NCBI GenBank assembly: GCA_964426945.1
Contig: CAYRSS010000001.1
Span: forward strand, 146,834 to 210,833
Direction of reading: 5' to 3'
DNA from: CAYRSS01 sp964426945
GTDB taxonomy: Bacteria > Planctomycetota > Phycisphaerae > UBA1845
Length of the DNA stretch: 64,000 nucleotides
In this document: in pieces, positions 45,737-55,002 of the stretch
Position numbering within the stretch: the stretch's first letter is position 1
Layout of the letters: each line of letters begins with the position of its first letter
Notes under the pieces: model-generated
Seen by the model: the letters and a program-made list of their open reading frames with translations, nothing else
What the model was told of the DNA's origin: nothing
Databases searched by the model: none
Program-made: the position numbers and the translations under genes

Positions 45737-48700
45737 GTGAATAGGATCCGTTCGTTCCGCCGGCTGATCATGGTTGTTGCAATGCTGTGCGCGGGCGCGA
45801 TGGCTGCGCCGGGCGCGATATCCGCGCAGGCGGAGGTCGGAGAGCGGTTTGACCTGCTGATCCGCGGCGGGCTGGTGATCGACGGGACCGGGGCGGCGGG
45901 GCGAGAGGCGGATGTCCTGATCGACCAGGGGCGAATTGTTCGCGTCGGGGCGCTCGCCGGGGAAGCGATCGACGCCGCCCGCGTGATCGACGCCCGCGGC
46001 ATGGTCGTCACGCCGGGGTTCATCGACGCGCACAGCCACGGCGACCCGCTGGAGACGCCGGAGTTCGAGAACTTCCTCGCCATGGGGGTGACCACGATCT
46101 GTCTCGGGCAGGACGGGGACGGCCCGCGCGATCCGGCGGAGTGGATGCGCAGGGTCGAGGCGGAAGGCGTCGGGCCGAACGTGGCGCTGTTCGTCGGTCA
46201 CGGCTCGGTGCGGGACGCCGCCGGCGTCGGCATCGCGGAAAACCCGACCGCGCGGCAGATAGCGACCATGCAGAACCTGGTCCGCGAGGGGCTGTCGGCA
46301 GGCTGTTTCGGGCTCACGACCGGCCTGGAGTATCAGCCGGGGTCGTTCGCCCGGGCGGAGGAGCTCGTCGCGCTCGCCCGGCCGGTCGCGGCGGCGGAGG
46401 GGGTGGTGATGAGCCACCTGCGCAGCGAGGACGATGACCGCGTGCACGACGCCGTGGCCGAACTTCTGGACCAGGGGCGCGGGGCGGGCGCCGCCGTGCA
46501 CGTGTCGCACATCAAGGTGACCTACGGCCGCGGGGCGGCGCGGGCGGAGGCCCTGCTGGCGCAACTGGACGCGGCACGACGGGGCGGACAGGCGGTGACG
46601 GCGGACATCTATCCGTACACGGCCAGTTACACAGGCATCGGCATCGTGTTTCCCGACTGGGCCAAGCCGCCGCACGATTATCAGCAGGTGGCTGCGACAC
46701 GGCGCGCCGAACTCGCGGAGTATCTGCGGAAGCGGGTAACCCTGCGCAACGGGCCTGAGGCGACGCTGCTGGGCACGGGGCGGTGGCGTGGTCAGACGCT
46801 GAAGGCGGCGGCGGAGGCGCTCGGGAAGCCTTTCGAGGACGTGCTGATCGACGACATCGGACTCGGCGGGGCGAGTGCGGCCTACTTCGTGATGGATGAC
46901 GAGTTGCAGCAGCGGCTGCTCGTGGATCCGCACGTGATGATCTCGTCCGATGGCAGCCCCACCGGCCACCATCCCCGCGGACACGGTGCGTTTGCCCGAG
47001 TGATCAGCGAATTCGTGCGGAAGCGTCGGGCGCTGTCGCTGGAAGAGGCCGTGCGGAAGATGACCGGCCTGACCGCGGCAACGATCGGGCTCGATCGGGT
47101 TCAGCGAGGTCGGCTTTCCGAAGGTTGGGCGGCGGACGTGCTGGTGTTTGACCCTGAGGCGGTGCAGGACCGCGCGACCTACGAAGAGCCTCATCGACTG
47201 GCGACGGGTTTCTCATACGTGATCGTGAACGGACAGATCGTGCGCGAAGGGGACAAGGTGGGCGAGGTGCGGGCCGGTCGCGTGCTTCGGCGCGAGGAGA
47301 CTTCGCTGGATCGGAAAGCCCAGGCGTTGACGAGACTGTACACCAGCACGGACAAGCCGGGCGGCACGCTGGCGATCCTGCGGGGCGGTGACCCGAAGCT
47401 CGTGCACTCCTTCGGCCGGGCGGACCTCGCGGCGACGGAGCCGCCGAGCTCGCAGACGAATTACCGGCTGGCCTCCGTGTCGAAGCAGTTCACGGCGATG
47501 GCGATCATGATGCTCAAGGAGCGCGGGGCGCTGGCGTACGATGACCCGATATCGCGCTACCTGGAGGGGCTGCCTGCTATCGCGGAGGAGATCACCATCC
47601 GGCATCTGCTGTGGCATACGTCCGGGCTGATCGACTACGAGACGCTGATTCCCGAAGGGCAGTCGGAGCAGCTCTCCGATCAAGACGTTGCGCGGCTATT
47701 GATGACGCAGCAGGGCACATACTTCACGCCCGGTACGCGCTATCGGTACAGCAACTCAGGCTACGCGCTGCTGGCGCTGATCGTTGAGCGCGTCTCGGGC
47801 ATGGATTTCGCAAGCTTCCTGCGGGAGAACATCTTTCTGCCACTCGGTATGAGCGAAACCGTCGCGTATGAGCGCGGCGTGTCGAGCGTGGCGCATCGAG
47901 CGATGGGCTATCGAGCGGAGGATGGGGTGTTCGTCGATGCGGATCAGAGCCTGACCAGCGCGGTGCTCGGCGACGGGGGGATCTACTCGTCGGTGGTGGA
48001 TTATGCCAGGTGGGACCGTGCGCTGGATAACGGCTCGCTCGTCAGCCGCGAGGCGTTTGATGAAGCGATCACGCCGGGCGAGCTGGCCGACGGAACGACT
48101 ACCGGCTACGGCTTCGGCTGGCGGATCGACCATCGGCAGGGGCGGCTGATCATGCACCACGACGGGAGTACGTCGGGATTCAGCACGGCAGTCCGGCGAT
48201 CGCCGGGTGATGAGCTGACGATCCTCGTGTTGATGAACCGCGCCGGCGGGGTCGCGCCGCCGATTGCGGATGAATTGCTGGCGTGGGCGCTGCTGGAGCG
48301 AAGTGAACAGGGCGGGCGTGTGCAAGGGCAGGCGGACGACGCGCAGCAGCCGACGCAATGGTCGGAGGCGACCGCGCTGACGATCGAAGGGCGCGGGTGG
48401 TTCGATCCGTCGCGTCCGTATCGGCGGCTGCCAGCGCGGGCCGAGGCGCAGGTGACGCCCGCGGTCTGGAAGGCGGGCCAGCACGCGGCAGGCATCGCCG
48501 TGCGGTTCGTGACGGATTCGACGAGCATCGCCGCGCAATGGGACGGCGGCCGGCCGATGGCCCACATGGCCGCCACGGCGAACTGCGGGCTGGATCTCTA
48601 CCGGCGAGAGGGGGATCGGTGGGTGTTCTGCGGTGTGGGCAAGCCCCGACCCTGGCGGACAACCGCGACGCTCACATCGAGGCTGCGCGGGGAATTGACG

Positions 48701-49318
48701 GAGTATCTGCTCTACTTGCCGCTCTATCATAGTATCAGTTCACTGCGGCTCGGCGTGGATCGCGGTTCGCGGCTGGAGCCCGCGAGTCCCCGCGGACATC
48801 GCCCGATTGTCTTCTACGGGACATCGATGACACAGGGCGGATGTGCGTCGCGCGCGGGCATGGGGCACGTCACAATCCTCGGTCGGCGGCTGGACCGGGA
48901 GGTGATCAACCTCGGATTCTCCGGCGCGGGGAAGATGGAGCTCGAGATGGCGGCGCTGCTGGGTGAGCTCGATGCGGCCATGTACGTGCTCGAGTGTCTG
49001 CCGAATATGACCACGGAGATGGTAAGGGACCGCGTGGCGCCATTCGTGAGACATCTGCGTGGCCTGCGGCCGCAGACGCCGATCCTGCTGGTGGAGAGTC
49101 CGCTCGGCGGGGCGGGCAACCCGGGAAACGCGGCCCTTCGCGAGGCATTCGAGGCGCTGGAGGCCGAGGGGGTGAGCGGACTGCACTACCTGCCGGGCGC
49201 GGGGCAACTCGACGGCGTCGAAAACGGCACGGTCGACGGCGTACACCCGACGGATCTCGGCTTTGAGCGTATGGCGGCGGCGTACGAGCCGGTGCTGCGG
49301 AGGATACTGGGCGAGTGA
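45737..49318 (+). CDS. Exported fusion: N-acyl-D-amino-acid amidohydrolase, class C beta-lactamase-type hydrolase and SGNH hydrolase
   Basis: 1193 residues from GTG 45737, with GGAG eight bases upstream; signal peptide at 1-30. Residues ~38-520: D-aminoacylase-type amidohydrolase (LLIRGGLVIDGTG, His99-x-His101 in FIDAHSHGD, VVMSHLRSE, MISSDGSP). Residues ~525-870: serine beta-lactamase/penicillin-binding fold with Ser580-x-x-Lys583, Tyr671-Ser-Asn673 and His808-Asp-Gly810. Residues ~875-1193: SsfX3-type N-terminal domain then SGNH hydrolase, with nucleophile Ser1030 (YGTSMTQGG) and Asp1167-x-x-His1170. All three active sites look intact. Possible role: processing of D-amino-acid or cell-wall fragments; no neighbour confirms it. 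Confidence 0.88.
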   Translation: MNRIRSFRRLIMVVAMLCAGAMAAPGAISAQAEVGERFDLLIRGGLVIDGTGAAGREADVLIDQGRIVRVGALAGEAIDAARVIDARGMVVTPGFIDAHSHGDPLETPEFENFLAMGVTTICLGQDGDGPRDPAEWMRRVEAEGVGPNVALFVGHGSVRDAAGVGIAENPTARQIATMQNLVREGLSAGCFGLTTGLEYQPGSFARAEELVALARPVAAAEGVVMSHLRSEDDDRVHDAVAELLDQGRGAGAAVHVSHIKVTYGRGAARAEALLAQLDAARRGGQAVTADIYPYTASYTGIGIVFPDWAKPPHDYQQVAATRRAELAEYLRKRVTLRNGPEATLLGTGRWRGQTLKAAAEALGKPFEDVLIDDIGLGGASAAYFVMDDELQQRLLVDPHVMISSDGSPTGHHPRGHGAFARVISEFVRKRRALSLEEAVRKMTGLTAATIGLDRVQRGRLSEGWAADVLVFDPEAVQDRATYEEPHRLATGFSYVIVNGQIVREGDKVGEVRAGRVLRREETSLDRKAQALTRLYTSTDKPGGTLAILRGGDPKLVHSFGRADLAATEPPSSQTNYRLASVSKQFTAMAIMMLKERGALAYDDPISRYLEGLPAIAEEITIRHLLWHTSGLIDYETLIPEGQSEQLSDQDVARLLMTQQGTYFTPGTRYRYSNSGYALLALIVERVSGMDFASFLRENIFLPLGMSETVAYERGVSSVAHRAMGYRAEDGVFVDADQSLTSAVLGDGGIYSSVVDYARWDRALDNGSLVSREAFDEAITPGELADGTTTGYGFGWRIDHRQGRLIMHHDGSTSGFSTAVRRSPGDELTILVLMNRAGGVAPPIADELLAWALLERSEQGGRVQGQADDAQQPTQWSEATALTIEGRGWFDPSRPYRRLPARAEAQVTPAVWKAGQHAAGIAVRFVTDSTSIAAQWDGGRPMAHMAATANCGLDLYRREGDRWVFCGVGKPRPWRTTATLTSRLRGELTEYLLYLPLYHSISSLRLGVDRGSRLEPASPRGHRPIVFYGTSMTQGGCASRAGMGHVTILGRRLDREVINLGFSGAGKMELEMAALLGELDAAMYVLECLPNMTTEMVRDRVAPFVRHLRGLRPQTPILLVESPLGGAGNPGNAALREAFEALEAEGVSGLHYLPGAGQLDGVENGTVDGVHPTDLGFERMAAAYEPVLRRILGE

Positions 49319-49333
49319 GCGGTGCGGGAAGCC

Positions 49334-50314
49334 TCACGCGGCGGCGGGACGGAGCGCCGTGTTCACGAGGTAGGCCGTGTACGCGATGTAGCCGGCGAGC
49401 AGGAGCCCCGCCTCGACGCGGTTGAGGCGACCTGTGCGGCGGAAGCCATAGCCGAACACGACCAGCGAGCAGGTCATCACGCCCATGACCAGGGCGTCGC
49501 GGGTGAGCACTTCGGGGCCGACCTCGAGCGGGTGGATGACACCGGCGAGCCCCACTACGGCGAGCGTGTTGAACAGGTTCGAGCCGATGACGTTGCCGAG
49601 GGCGATGTCGTGTTCGCCCTTGCGCGCGGCGAGGATGGAGGAAGCGAGCTCGGGCAGCGATGTGCCGATGGCGATGATTGTCAGGCCGATGATGAGGTCG
49701 TCGACGCCGAGTGATCGGGCGATTTCGACGGCTCCCCAGACCAGCAGGCGCGAGCTGGCGATGAGCAGGATGAGCCCGGTCACCAACCAGAAAATGGCCC
49801 GGCGGAGCGGCATCTGGTGTGCTTGGAGTTCCTGCTCAACTTCGCCTGCGAGGACATCGCTCTTGCGCGTCACGGCCTGGCGGATGGTCCAGGCCATCAG
49901 CCCCGCGAAGACCAGCAGGAGCACAACGGCGTCGACGCGCGTGATGTTGCCATCGCGGAGTTGCCAGGCGGCGAGGCCGGTCACCAGGATCAGGATCGGG
50001 AGTTCGGTGCGCAGCACGCGCGACTGGACGGTGATCGGGCTGATGAGCGCGGTGAGCCCGAGGATCAGGCCGATGTTACAGATGTTCGATCCGTAAGCGT
50101 TGCCGAGGGCGACACCCGGGCGACCTTCGATCGCCGCGAACGCCGAGACGACCAGCTCCGGCGCGGAGGTGCCGAAGCCGACGATCACCATGCCGATGAC
50201 GAGGGCGGGCAGCTTGAAGTGGTGCGCAGTGGCCGCCGAGCCGAGCACGAACTGGTTCGCGCTCCAGACGAGGATGACGAGCCCGAGGATGACGGCGGCG
50301 GCGGCGAGCAGCAT
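49334..50314 (-). CDS. Calcium/sodium antiporter (CaCA family, YrbG-like)
   Basis: 326 residues, about ten membrane helices. The two alpha repeats that bind the cation are clear: VIVGFGTSAPELVVSAFAA and IIAIGTSLPELASSILAARK. Exchanges Na+ or H+ for Ca2+ across the inner membrane. Two inverted repeat halves are separated by a loop of ~20 residues (TRKSDVLAGEVEQELQAHQM). It converges on the preceding fusion gene with a 15-base gap. Confidence 0.93.
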   Translation of the reverse strand: MLLAAAAVILGLVILVWSANQFVLGSAATAHHFKLPALVIGMVIVGFGTSAPELVVSAFAAIEGRPGVALGNAYGSNICNIGLILGLTALISPITVQSRVLRTELPILILVTGLAAWQLRDGNITRVDAVVLLLVFAGLMAWTIRQAVTRKSDVLAGEVEQELQAHQMPLRRAIFWLVTGLILLIASSRLLVWGAVEIARSLGVDDLIIGLTIIAIGTSLPELASSILAARKGEHDIALGNVIGSNLFNTLAVVGLAGVIHPLEVGPEVLTRDALVMGVMTCSLVVFGYGFRRTGRLNRVEAGLLLAGYIAYTAYLVNTALRPAAA

Positions 50315-50350
50315 GCGGGTCGTCGTTCCTCGGGGTGGTCCAATGGTCCG

Positions 50351-50599
50351 TCAGCGGCCGGCGGGGCGGTCGTAGCAGGATCGCCCCGGCTGGCAGGCGA
50401 CGGCTCTCGCGGCGTCATTGTCCGGGCCGAAGGCGTGGTGCGTCTTCGCACACCAGTAGGTCGCGATCGACGACAGGCGGATGTAGCCGCGGCCGGCGCG
50501 CATTTCCTCGCGCTCGAACGACTGGGTCTTGGTTCGCAGGTGCAGACAGCAGGGGATCAGTGCCCCCTCCTCGGCCTGCGTGACGTCATGCCCGGACAT
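50351..50599 (-). CDS. Small Cys-containing protein of unknown function
   Basis: 82 residues from ATG 50599, preceded by a strong AAGGAG site; the longer frame overlaps the upstream gene. No family recognised. Cysteines at PCCLHLRT, YWCAKTHHAFGPD, VACQ and SCYD suggest a metal or disulfide site. It follows the molybdenum hydroxylase FAD subunit by 25 bases and probably belongs to that operon. Confidence 0.6.
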   Translation of the reverse strand: MSGHDVTQAEEGALIPCCLHLRTKTQSFEREEMRAGRGYIRLSSIATYWCAKTHHAFGPDNDAARAVACQPGRSCYDRPAGR

Positions 50600-50624
50600 G
50601 GCAAGTCTCCTTGGGTCGCCGCAG

Positions 50625-51617
50625 CTATTGCTGTTTCGCCGCCGCGGCGATCGCCCGTTCGACACACGGGCCGAGGAGCTGGAGTTTGTACGCGTTGCCC
50701 GACATCGGACGGGCGCCCTCCGCGGAGGCGGCCTTCGCGCGGGCCAGCAGGTCGGCGTCGACCGCCCGGTCCGCGAGCATCTGCTCTACGGCGCGCAGGC
50801 GCCAAGGGATCGGCGCGACCGCCCCAAGCACAACGCGAGGCTCGCGCGGCGCGTTCAGGTTAACCGCAGCCGTGACGAGCGGCCAGTCGAACGACTGCTT
50901 CTCGCGCACCTCCACGAAGGCCGTGCGCGGACCGCAGTAGTCGAATGGGAGGTGGATCTCCCTGATCAGCTCGCCCGGCTCAAGAACGTGCTCGTCGTCG
51001 AGCGGGTTGGGCGGCACGCGGTAGAAGTCGTCGATGGGAATGAATCGCTCCACCACTTTGGTGCCATCGCTGCGAACGGTCTTGACGTTGGCCTTGAGCG
51101 CCGCGAGCCCCATCGCGGCGTTGGAGGGATGGACGATGTGGCACGCGCCGGCGCCGAAGACGGCGTGGTAGCGGTTGTCGCCGGCGATGGCGTAACAGGT
51201 GTCGCCGCCCTTCTTGAGGCAGTGGAAGTCTGCGCTGCGGAAATACCAGCAGCGTGGCTTCTGGCAGAGATTGCCGCCGATGGTCGCGACGTTACGGACC
51301 TGGGGCGTGGCGGCGATGCCGACAGCCTCGGCGAGAACGTGTGCCCGGGCGCGGATTTCGGGGTGTTCGCTGACCTCGGTAAGCGTAGCGAGCGCAGGGA
51401 TGACGATCCGCCGAGCGGCCTCATCGACGCGGATGCCTTCCCTGGCGTCGCGCAACTGGCGCAGGCTGAGCACGCGCGCGGGTTGGTCGATCCGCTCCTT
51501 GAGGCGGTCGAGCACGTCGATTCCGCCCGCCTTCACGAGCGTGCCTTCGCGGCGATCGGTCAGTGCGCCCGCGGCCGAGGGCCAGTTCTGCGCAGTGATG
51601 AACTCGAATGCCTTCAT
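50625..51617 (-). CDS. Molybdenum hydroxylase FAD-binding subunit (PaoB/YagS-like)
   Basis: 330 residues. FAD-binding PCMH domain at ~1-215 and C-terminal flavoprotein domain to ~325. RNVATIGGNLCQKPRCWYF includes a Cys cluster (with later DTCYAI) like the [4Fe-4S] site of PaoB-type subunits. Transfers electrons between the iron-sulfur/molybdenum unit and the final acceptor. Its ATG overlaps the stop of the fused large subunit (51614-51617), so the two are coupled. It lacks its own signal peptide and could be carried out with the Tat partner. Confidence 0.88.
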   Translation of the reverse strand: MKAFEFITAQNWPSAAGALTDRREGTLVKAGGIDVLDRLKERIDQPARVLSLRQLRDAREGIRVDEAARRIVIPALATLTEVSEHPEIRARAHVLAEAVGIAATPQVRNVATIGGNLCQKPRCWYFRSADFHCLKKGGDTCYAIAGDNRYHAVFGAGACHIVHPSNAAMGLAALKANVKTVRSDGTKVVERFIPIDDFYRVPPNPLDDEHVLEPGELIREIHLPFDYCGPRTAFVEVREKQSFDWPLVTAAVNLNAPREPRVVLGAVAPIPWRLRAVEQMLADRAVDADLLARAKAASAEGARPMSGNAYKLQLLGPCVERAIAAAAKQQ

Positions 51618-54331
51618 GCGTTGCCTCCTCGTCGGGCCAGGGCGTCGAGCACCTTTGCGGGCGTGATGGGCAGACTGCGAACGCGGGCCCCGATCGCGTT
51701 GGCGACCGCGTTCGCGACGGCGCCGGCCGTGGGGATGATCGGCGGCTCGCCGATGGAGCGTGCGCCGAGATCCTCCCCCTCGGCCCAGATGATCGGGACG
51801 ATGTCCGGACAGTCGAGCGGGCCGAGGATCTTGTACATCTCCAGATTCGGGTTGAGCATCGCGCCGTTGCGCGGATCAAGGAGCTTCTCCTCGAAGAGCG
51901 CGTAGCTGACGCCCTGAATGACACCGCCGATGATCTGGTTCTCGACAGTGAGGCGGTTGACCGCCTGGCCGCAGGCCTGCAGGGCGATGACCTTCTTCAC
52001 ACGGACGACGCCGGTTTCGATGTCGACCTCGACCTCTGCGAACTGGACGGCATCGCTCGTTCCATTTCCCCAGTAAGCCTCGTTGAAGCTGCCCATGACG
52101 GAGAAGCTCTCTTCGGGGAGCTTGCCGCAAGCGGCGATCCACGACTCGGTGTCGTTGAAGGCGGCCTCGGTCCGCGTCATCAGCTCCTGCCGCGCCTTTT
52201 CGGCCGCGTCGCGGATGCAGGGCACGATCGTGCGGGTGACGACGGAGCCGCCGCTGGCCGGGCCGGGCGGAAAGTCGCTCAGGCCGCAGTTGGCCGTGAT
52301 CAGCCGGCGGTCGATACCGAGATGGTGGGCGGCGACGTCGGCGAGCACCGTACGGGTGCCCGTACCGATGTCCTGCGTGTTGCAGCCGACGCGGAGCGTG
52401 CCGTCCTTGTAGACGTCGATGCGGACCTGGGCGTTGCCCTTGCCGTTGCCCCAGTCGGCGACGCCCATGCCGACGCCGCGACGGATCGGGCCGGCGCCGC
52501 TGCCGTCCGGGCGCGGGCGTGTGTTCCAGCCGATGCGGGCCGCGCCCACATCATACATGCGCTTGCGCACTTCGCTGCCGTCGATCAGCTTGCGGTACTC
52601 GAGAGGATCCATCTTCGCGGCGAGGGCGAGTTCGTCGACGAAGCTCTCCACCGCGAACATGCCCTGCGGATGGCCGGGGGCACGGGCGGCCCTGGCGCCG
52701 CCGACGCTCAGATCGAGATCGACGAACGTCTTGGAGACTTCGCCGAAGGAGTAGCGGCTGGGGTTCGAGGCGTCGCCGCCGCCGCCGGGGCCGCTGACCC
52801 CGACGACATGGATGTGACCGCCCAGGGGCTTGCCGGCCTCGTCCACACCGATCTTCATGTGCTGAATCGAGCCGGGCCGGCAGCCGGTGTCGAGGTGTTC
52901 GCGCTTGCGATCGTTGACGATCTTGACCGGGCGGCCGAGCTTGCGGCTGAGGCGGATCGCGCGGCCGCCTTCGGCGTCGAGGCCGAACTTGCTGCCGAAG
53001 CCGCCGCCGACGTACTCACAGTGGGCCCTGACCTTGGTGCGGTCGAGGCTGAACTCGTCGGCTGCCCCGCTGTGTACGGCGGCGGAGGACTGGGTGCTGA
53101 CCCAGATGTCCGCCTCTTCCCCGCGGTAATCAGCCACCGCGCAGTGGGGCTCAAGCGAAGAGTGGGTCTGGATCTGCGTCGAGTAGGTCCGCTCGACCAC
53201 GCTGCTGGCTGAGCTGAGCGCTGCGAGGGCGTCCTCCCGATTACGGGCGCCGCTCGCGGTTTCCAGCGGCGGGGGGATCGGGCCTGACTTGGCTTCGTGC
53301 AGGGCAACAGGGTCGAGCAGGGGCGCGTCGATCGTCCAGGTGAGGGCCAGGGCGGCGATGGCGTCGTCGAGCGCCTCGCGTGTCTCGGCGCAGACGTGGC
53401 CGCAGGGCTGGCCACAGTACTTTGCCTCGGCGTCGGCGTTGACCTCGACGTCGAGCACGCCGTGGACTGCGCGGGCCGCCTCAACGTTGGCCGACTTCAG
53501 CTTGGCCCGGCCGTAGGGGCAATACACGAACGCGGCGTAGGCCATCCGCTCGCGATTGACGTCGGCAGTGTACTTCGCGCGGCCGGTGACCTTCACCAGG
53601 CCGTCAACGCGTGGATCCTCGTCTTCGAGGGCCTTGCCCTTGTTGTCCGCCTCGTTGCCGACGGCAACCGTGACGCCGGCCGCGGCGAGGGCGGCCTCGA
53701 ATACCTTCGGGTAGGTGCCGCAGCGGCAGATGTTGCCCGAGCAGGCGCGGCGGACCTCTTCGAGATTCGGCCGGGCCTTCTTCTCCAGCAGCGCCTTTAC
53801 GCTCATGGCCAGGCCCGGTGTGCAGTAGCCGCACTGCATGGCGTCGTGACGGACGAACGCGGCGGCCACGGCGTCAGGCTTATCGCCTTCGATAAGGCTT
53901 TCGGCGGTCCGGATCCGGCTGCCGACGGCGTCCATCGCGAGCATGAGACAGGAGTTCACCGAGACGCCGTCTACCAGCACCGTGCAGCAGCCACAGGCGC
54001 CGCGGGCGCACACTTCCTTGGGAGCCGTGATGTCGAGGCGGTCGCGGAGCGCTTCCAGCAGCGTCACACGGGGCTCGATGGCGAGCTTTCGGTCGCGGCC
54101 GTCGACGTTGAGCGTGACTTCGACCGCGCCTGGACCGAATTGTCGGATGCCGGAGTTGTCCGCGGCCTGCGCGAGAGCGGCGGGGGCACCCACGAGCGGC
54201 GCCACCGCCATGACGCCTGCGCCCTTCAGAAACCCGCGGCGGGTGAAGTCCGGGCCGAAGCCCGCGGCGCCGGGCGCCGGGCGGCCGGGTTCGCTCTCCG
54301 GCACGCCGCCTCGATGATCAGGATGGCTCAT
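51614..54331 (-). CDS. Tat-exported molybdenum hydroxylase with fused [2Fe-2S] and molybdopterin subunits
   Basis: 905 residues from ATG 54331 (GAGGA seven bases before). Twin-arginine signal FTRRGFLKGAGVM at ~30-60. Residues ~65-230: two [2Fe-2S] domains, CARGACGCCTVLVDG and MQCGYCTPGLAMS with CSGNICRCGTYPK. Residues ~250-905: xanthine-dehydrogenase-type molybdenum domain (YVGGGFGSKFGLD, GARAARAPGHPQGMFAVE, and the active-site Glu in GARSIGEPPI). In PaoABC these are separate proteins; here PaoA- and PaoC-type parts are one chain. Probably a periplasmic aldehyde or purine oxidoreductase; substrate unknown. Confidence 0.9.
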   Translation of the reverse strand: MSHPDHRGGVPESEPGRPAPGAAGFGPDFTRRGFLKGAGVMAVAPLVGAPAALAQAADNSGIRQFGPGAVEVTLNVDGRDRKLAIEPRVTLLEALRDRLDITAPKEVCARGACGCCTVLVDGVSVNSCLMLAMDAVGSRIRTAESLIEGDKPDAVAAAFVRHDAMQCGYCTPGLAMSVKALLEKKARPNLEEVRRACSGNICRCGTYPKVFEAALAAAGVTVAVGNEADNKGKALEDEDPRVDGLVKVTGRAKYTADVNRERMAYAAFVYCPYGRAKLKSANVEAARAVHGVLDVEVNADAEAKYCGQPCGHVCAETREALDDAIAALALTWTIDAPLLDPVALHEAKSGPIPPPLETASGARNREDALAALSSASSVVERTYSTQIQTHSSLEPHCAVADYRGEEADIWVSTQSSAAVHSGAADEFSLDRTKVRAHCEYVGGGFGSKFGLDAEGGRAIRLSRKLGRPVKIVNDRKREHLDTGCRPGSIQHMKIGVDEAGKPLGGHIHVVGVSGPGGGGDASNPSRYSFGEVSKTFVDLDLSVGGARAARAPGHPQGMFAVESFVDELALAAKMDPLEYRKLIDGSEVRKRMYDVGAARIGWNTRPRPDGSGAGPIRRGVGMGVADWGNGKGNAQVRIDVYKDGTLRVGCNTQDIGTGTRTVLADVAAHHLGIDRRLITANCGLSDFPPGPASGGSVVTRTIVPCIRDAAEKARQELMTRTEAAFNDTESWIAACGKLPEESFSVMGSFNEAYWGNGTSDAVQFAEVEVDIETGVVRVKKVIALQACGQAVNRLTVENQIIGGVIQGVSYALFEEKLLDPRNGAMLNPNLEMYKILGPLDCPDIVPIIWAEGEDLGARSIGEPPIIPTAGAVANAVANAIGARVRSLPITPAKVLDALARRGGNA

Positions 54332-54604
54332 GATGGTCCTCGCTGATTGACGGAAGCCGGGCGACAACCCCTCGGTCGATGTCGCGGCGGCGGCACTTCG
54401 ACGACCGCTGATCAAGATTCGCCTTTGGGAGGCCGATGCGCCCCGTGGGCGTTACGGCAGGCATGCTAGCCGCTGACCAGCGCCGCACAAAGCCCAATCC
54501 GCTGGTGGGCTCGCGCTCCGAACTGATTGACCGGGGGATGCAGTCGCATAACATACCGTCCGAGTCGCCGTTCCGGCGGCGCATCGGGCCAAATCGGGAG
54601 CGAG

Positions 54605-54988
54605 ATGATTCTCAAGCGCAGCTTCTTCCTGGGCAGCGGCGTCCTCATGGTCGCGCTCGGCACGGCGGGTATATTCCTGCCGCTGCTGCCGACGACCCCC
54701 TTCCTGTTGCTCGCCGCGTACCTGTTTGCGCGGAGCAGTGACCGCCTGCACAGGTGGCTGCTGAATCACACGCACCTGGGGCCATACATCCACGCCTTCC
54801 GCAACAAGACCGGTTTGACGCGAACGCAAAAAGTTCGGCTGGGGTTGTCGTTTACGGTGCTGATGGGGGTCAGTCTGTACGTCGCGCCCATCGTGGGCGT
54901 CAAAGTGCTGCTGGGCGGCATGTGGGTGTTCTGGATGGTCTGGCTGATCCGAGCGAGGACGGCACCGGCAGCGCCGGAGCGAACATGA
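54605..54988 (+). CDS. DUF454 (YbaN-like) membrane protein
   Basis: 127 residues from ATG 54605, with GGGAG close upstream. About three membrane helices. Family signature: LGTAGIFLPLLPTTPFLLLA followed by AYLFARSSDRLHRWLLNH and LGPYIHAFRNKTGL. Function unknown. Divergent from the molybdenum hydroxylase across about 270 bases; converges on the next gene with 14 bases between. Confidence 0.88.
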   Translation: MILKRSFFLGSGVLMVALGTAGIFLPLLPTTPFLLLAAYLFARSSDRLHRWLLNHTHLGPYIHAFRNKTGLTRTQKVRLGLSFTVLMGVSLYVAPIVGVKVLLGGMWVFWMVWLIRARTAPAAPERT

Positions 54989-55002
54989 TCGCCCACGGTG
55001 CG

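Noticed and set aside
45494..47194. 566-codon minus-strand open frame opposite the triple-hydrolase gene
   Set aside because: Runs through the tRNA and the confirmed coding strand; a shadow frame.
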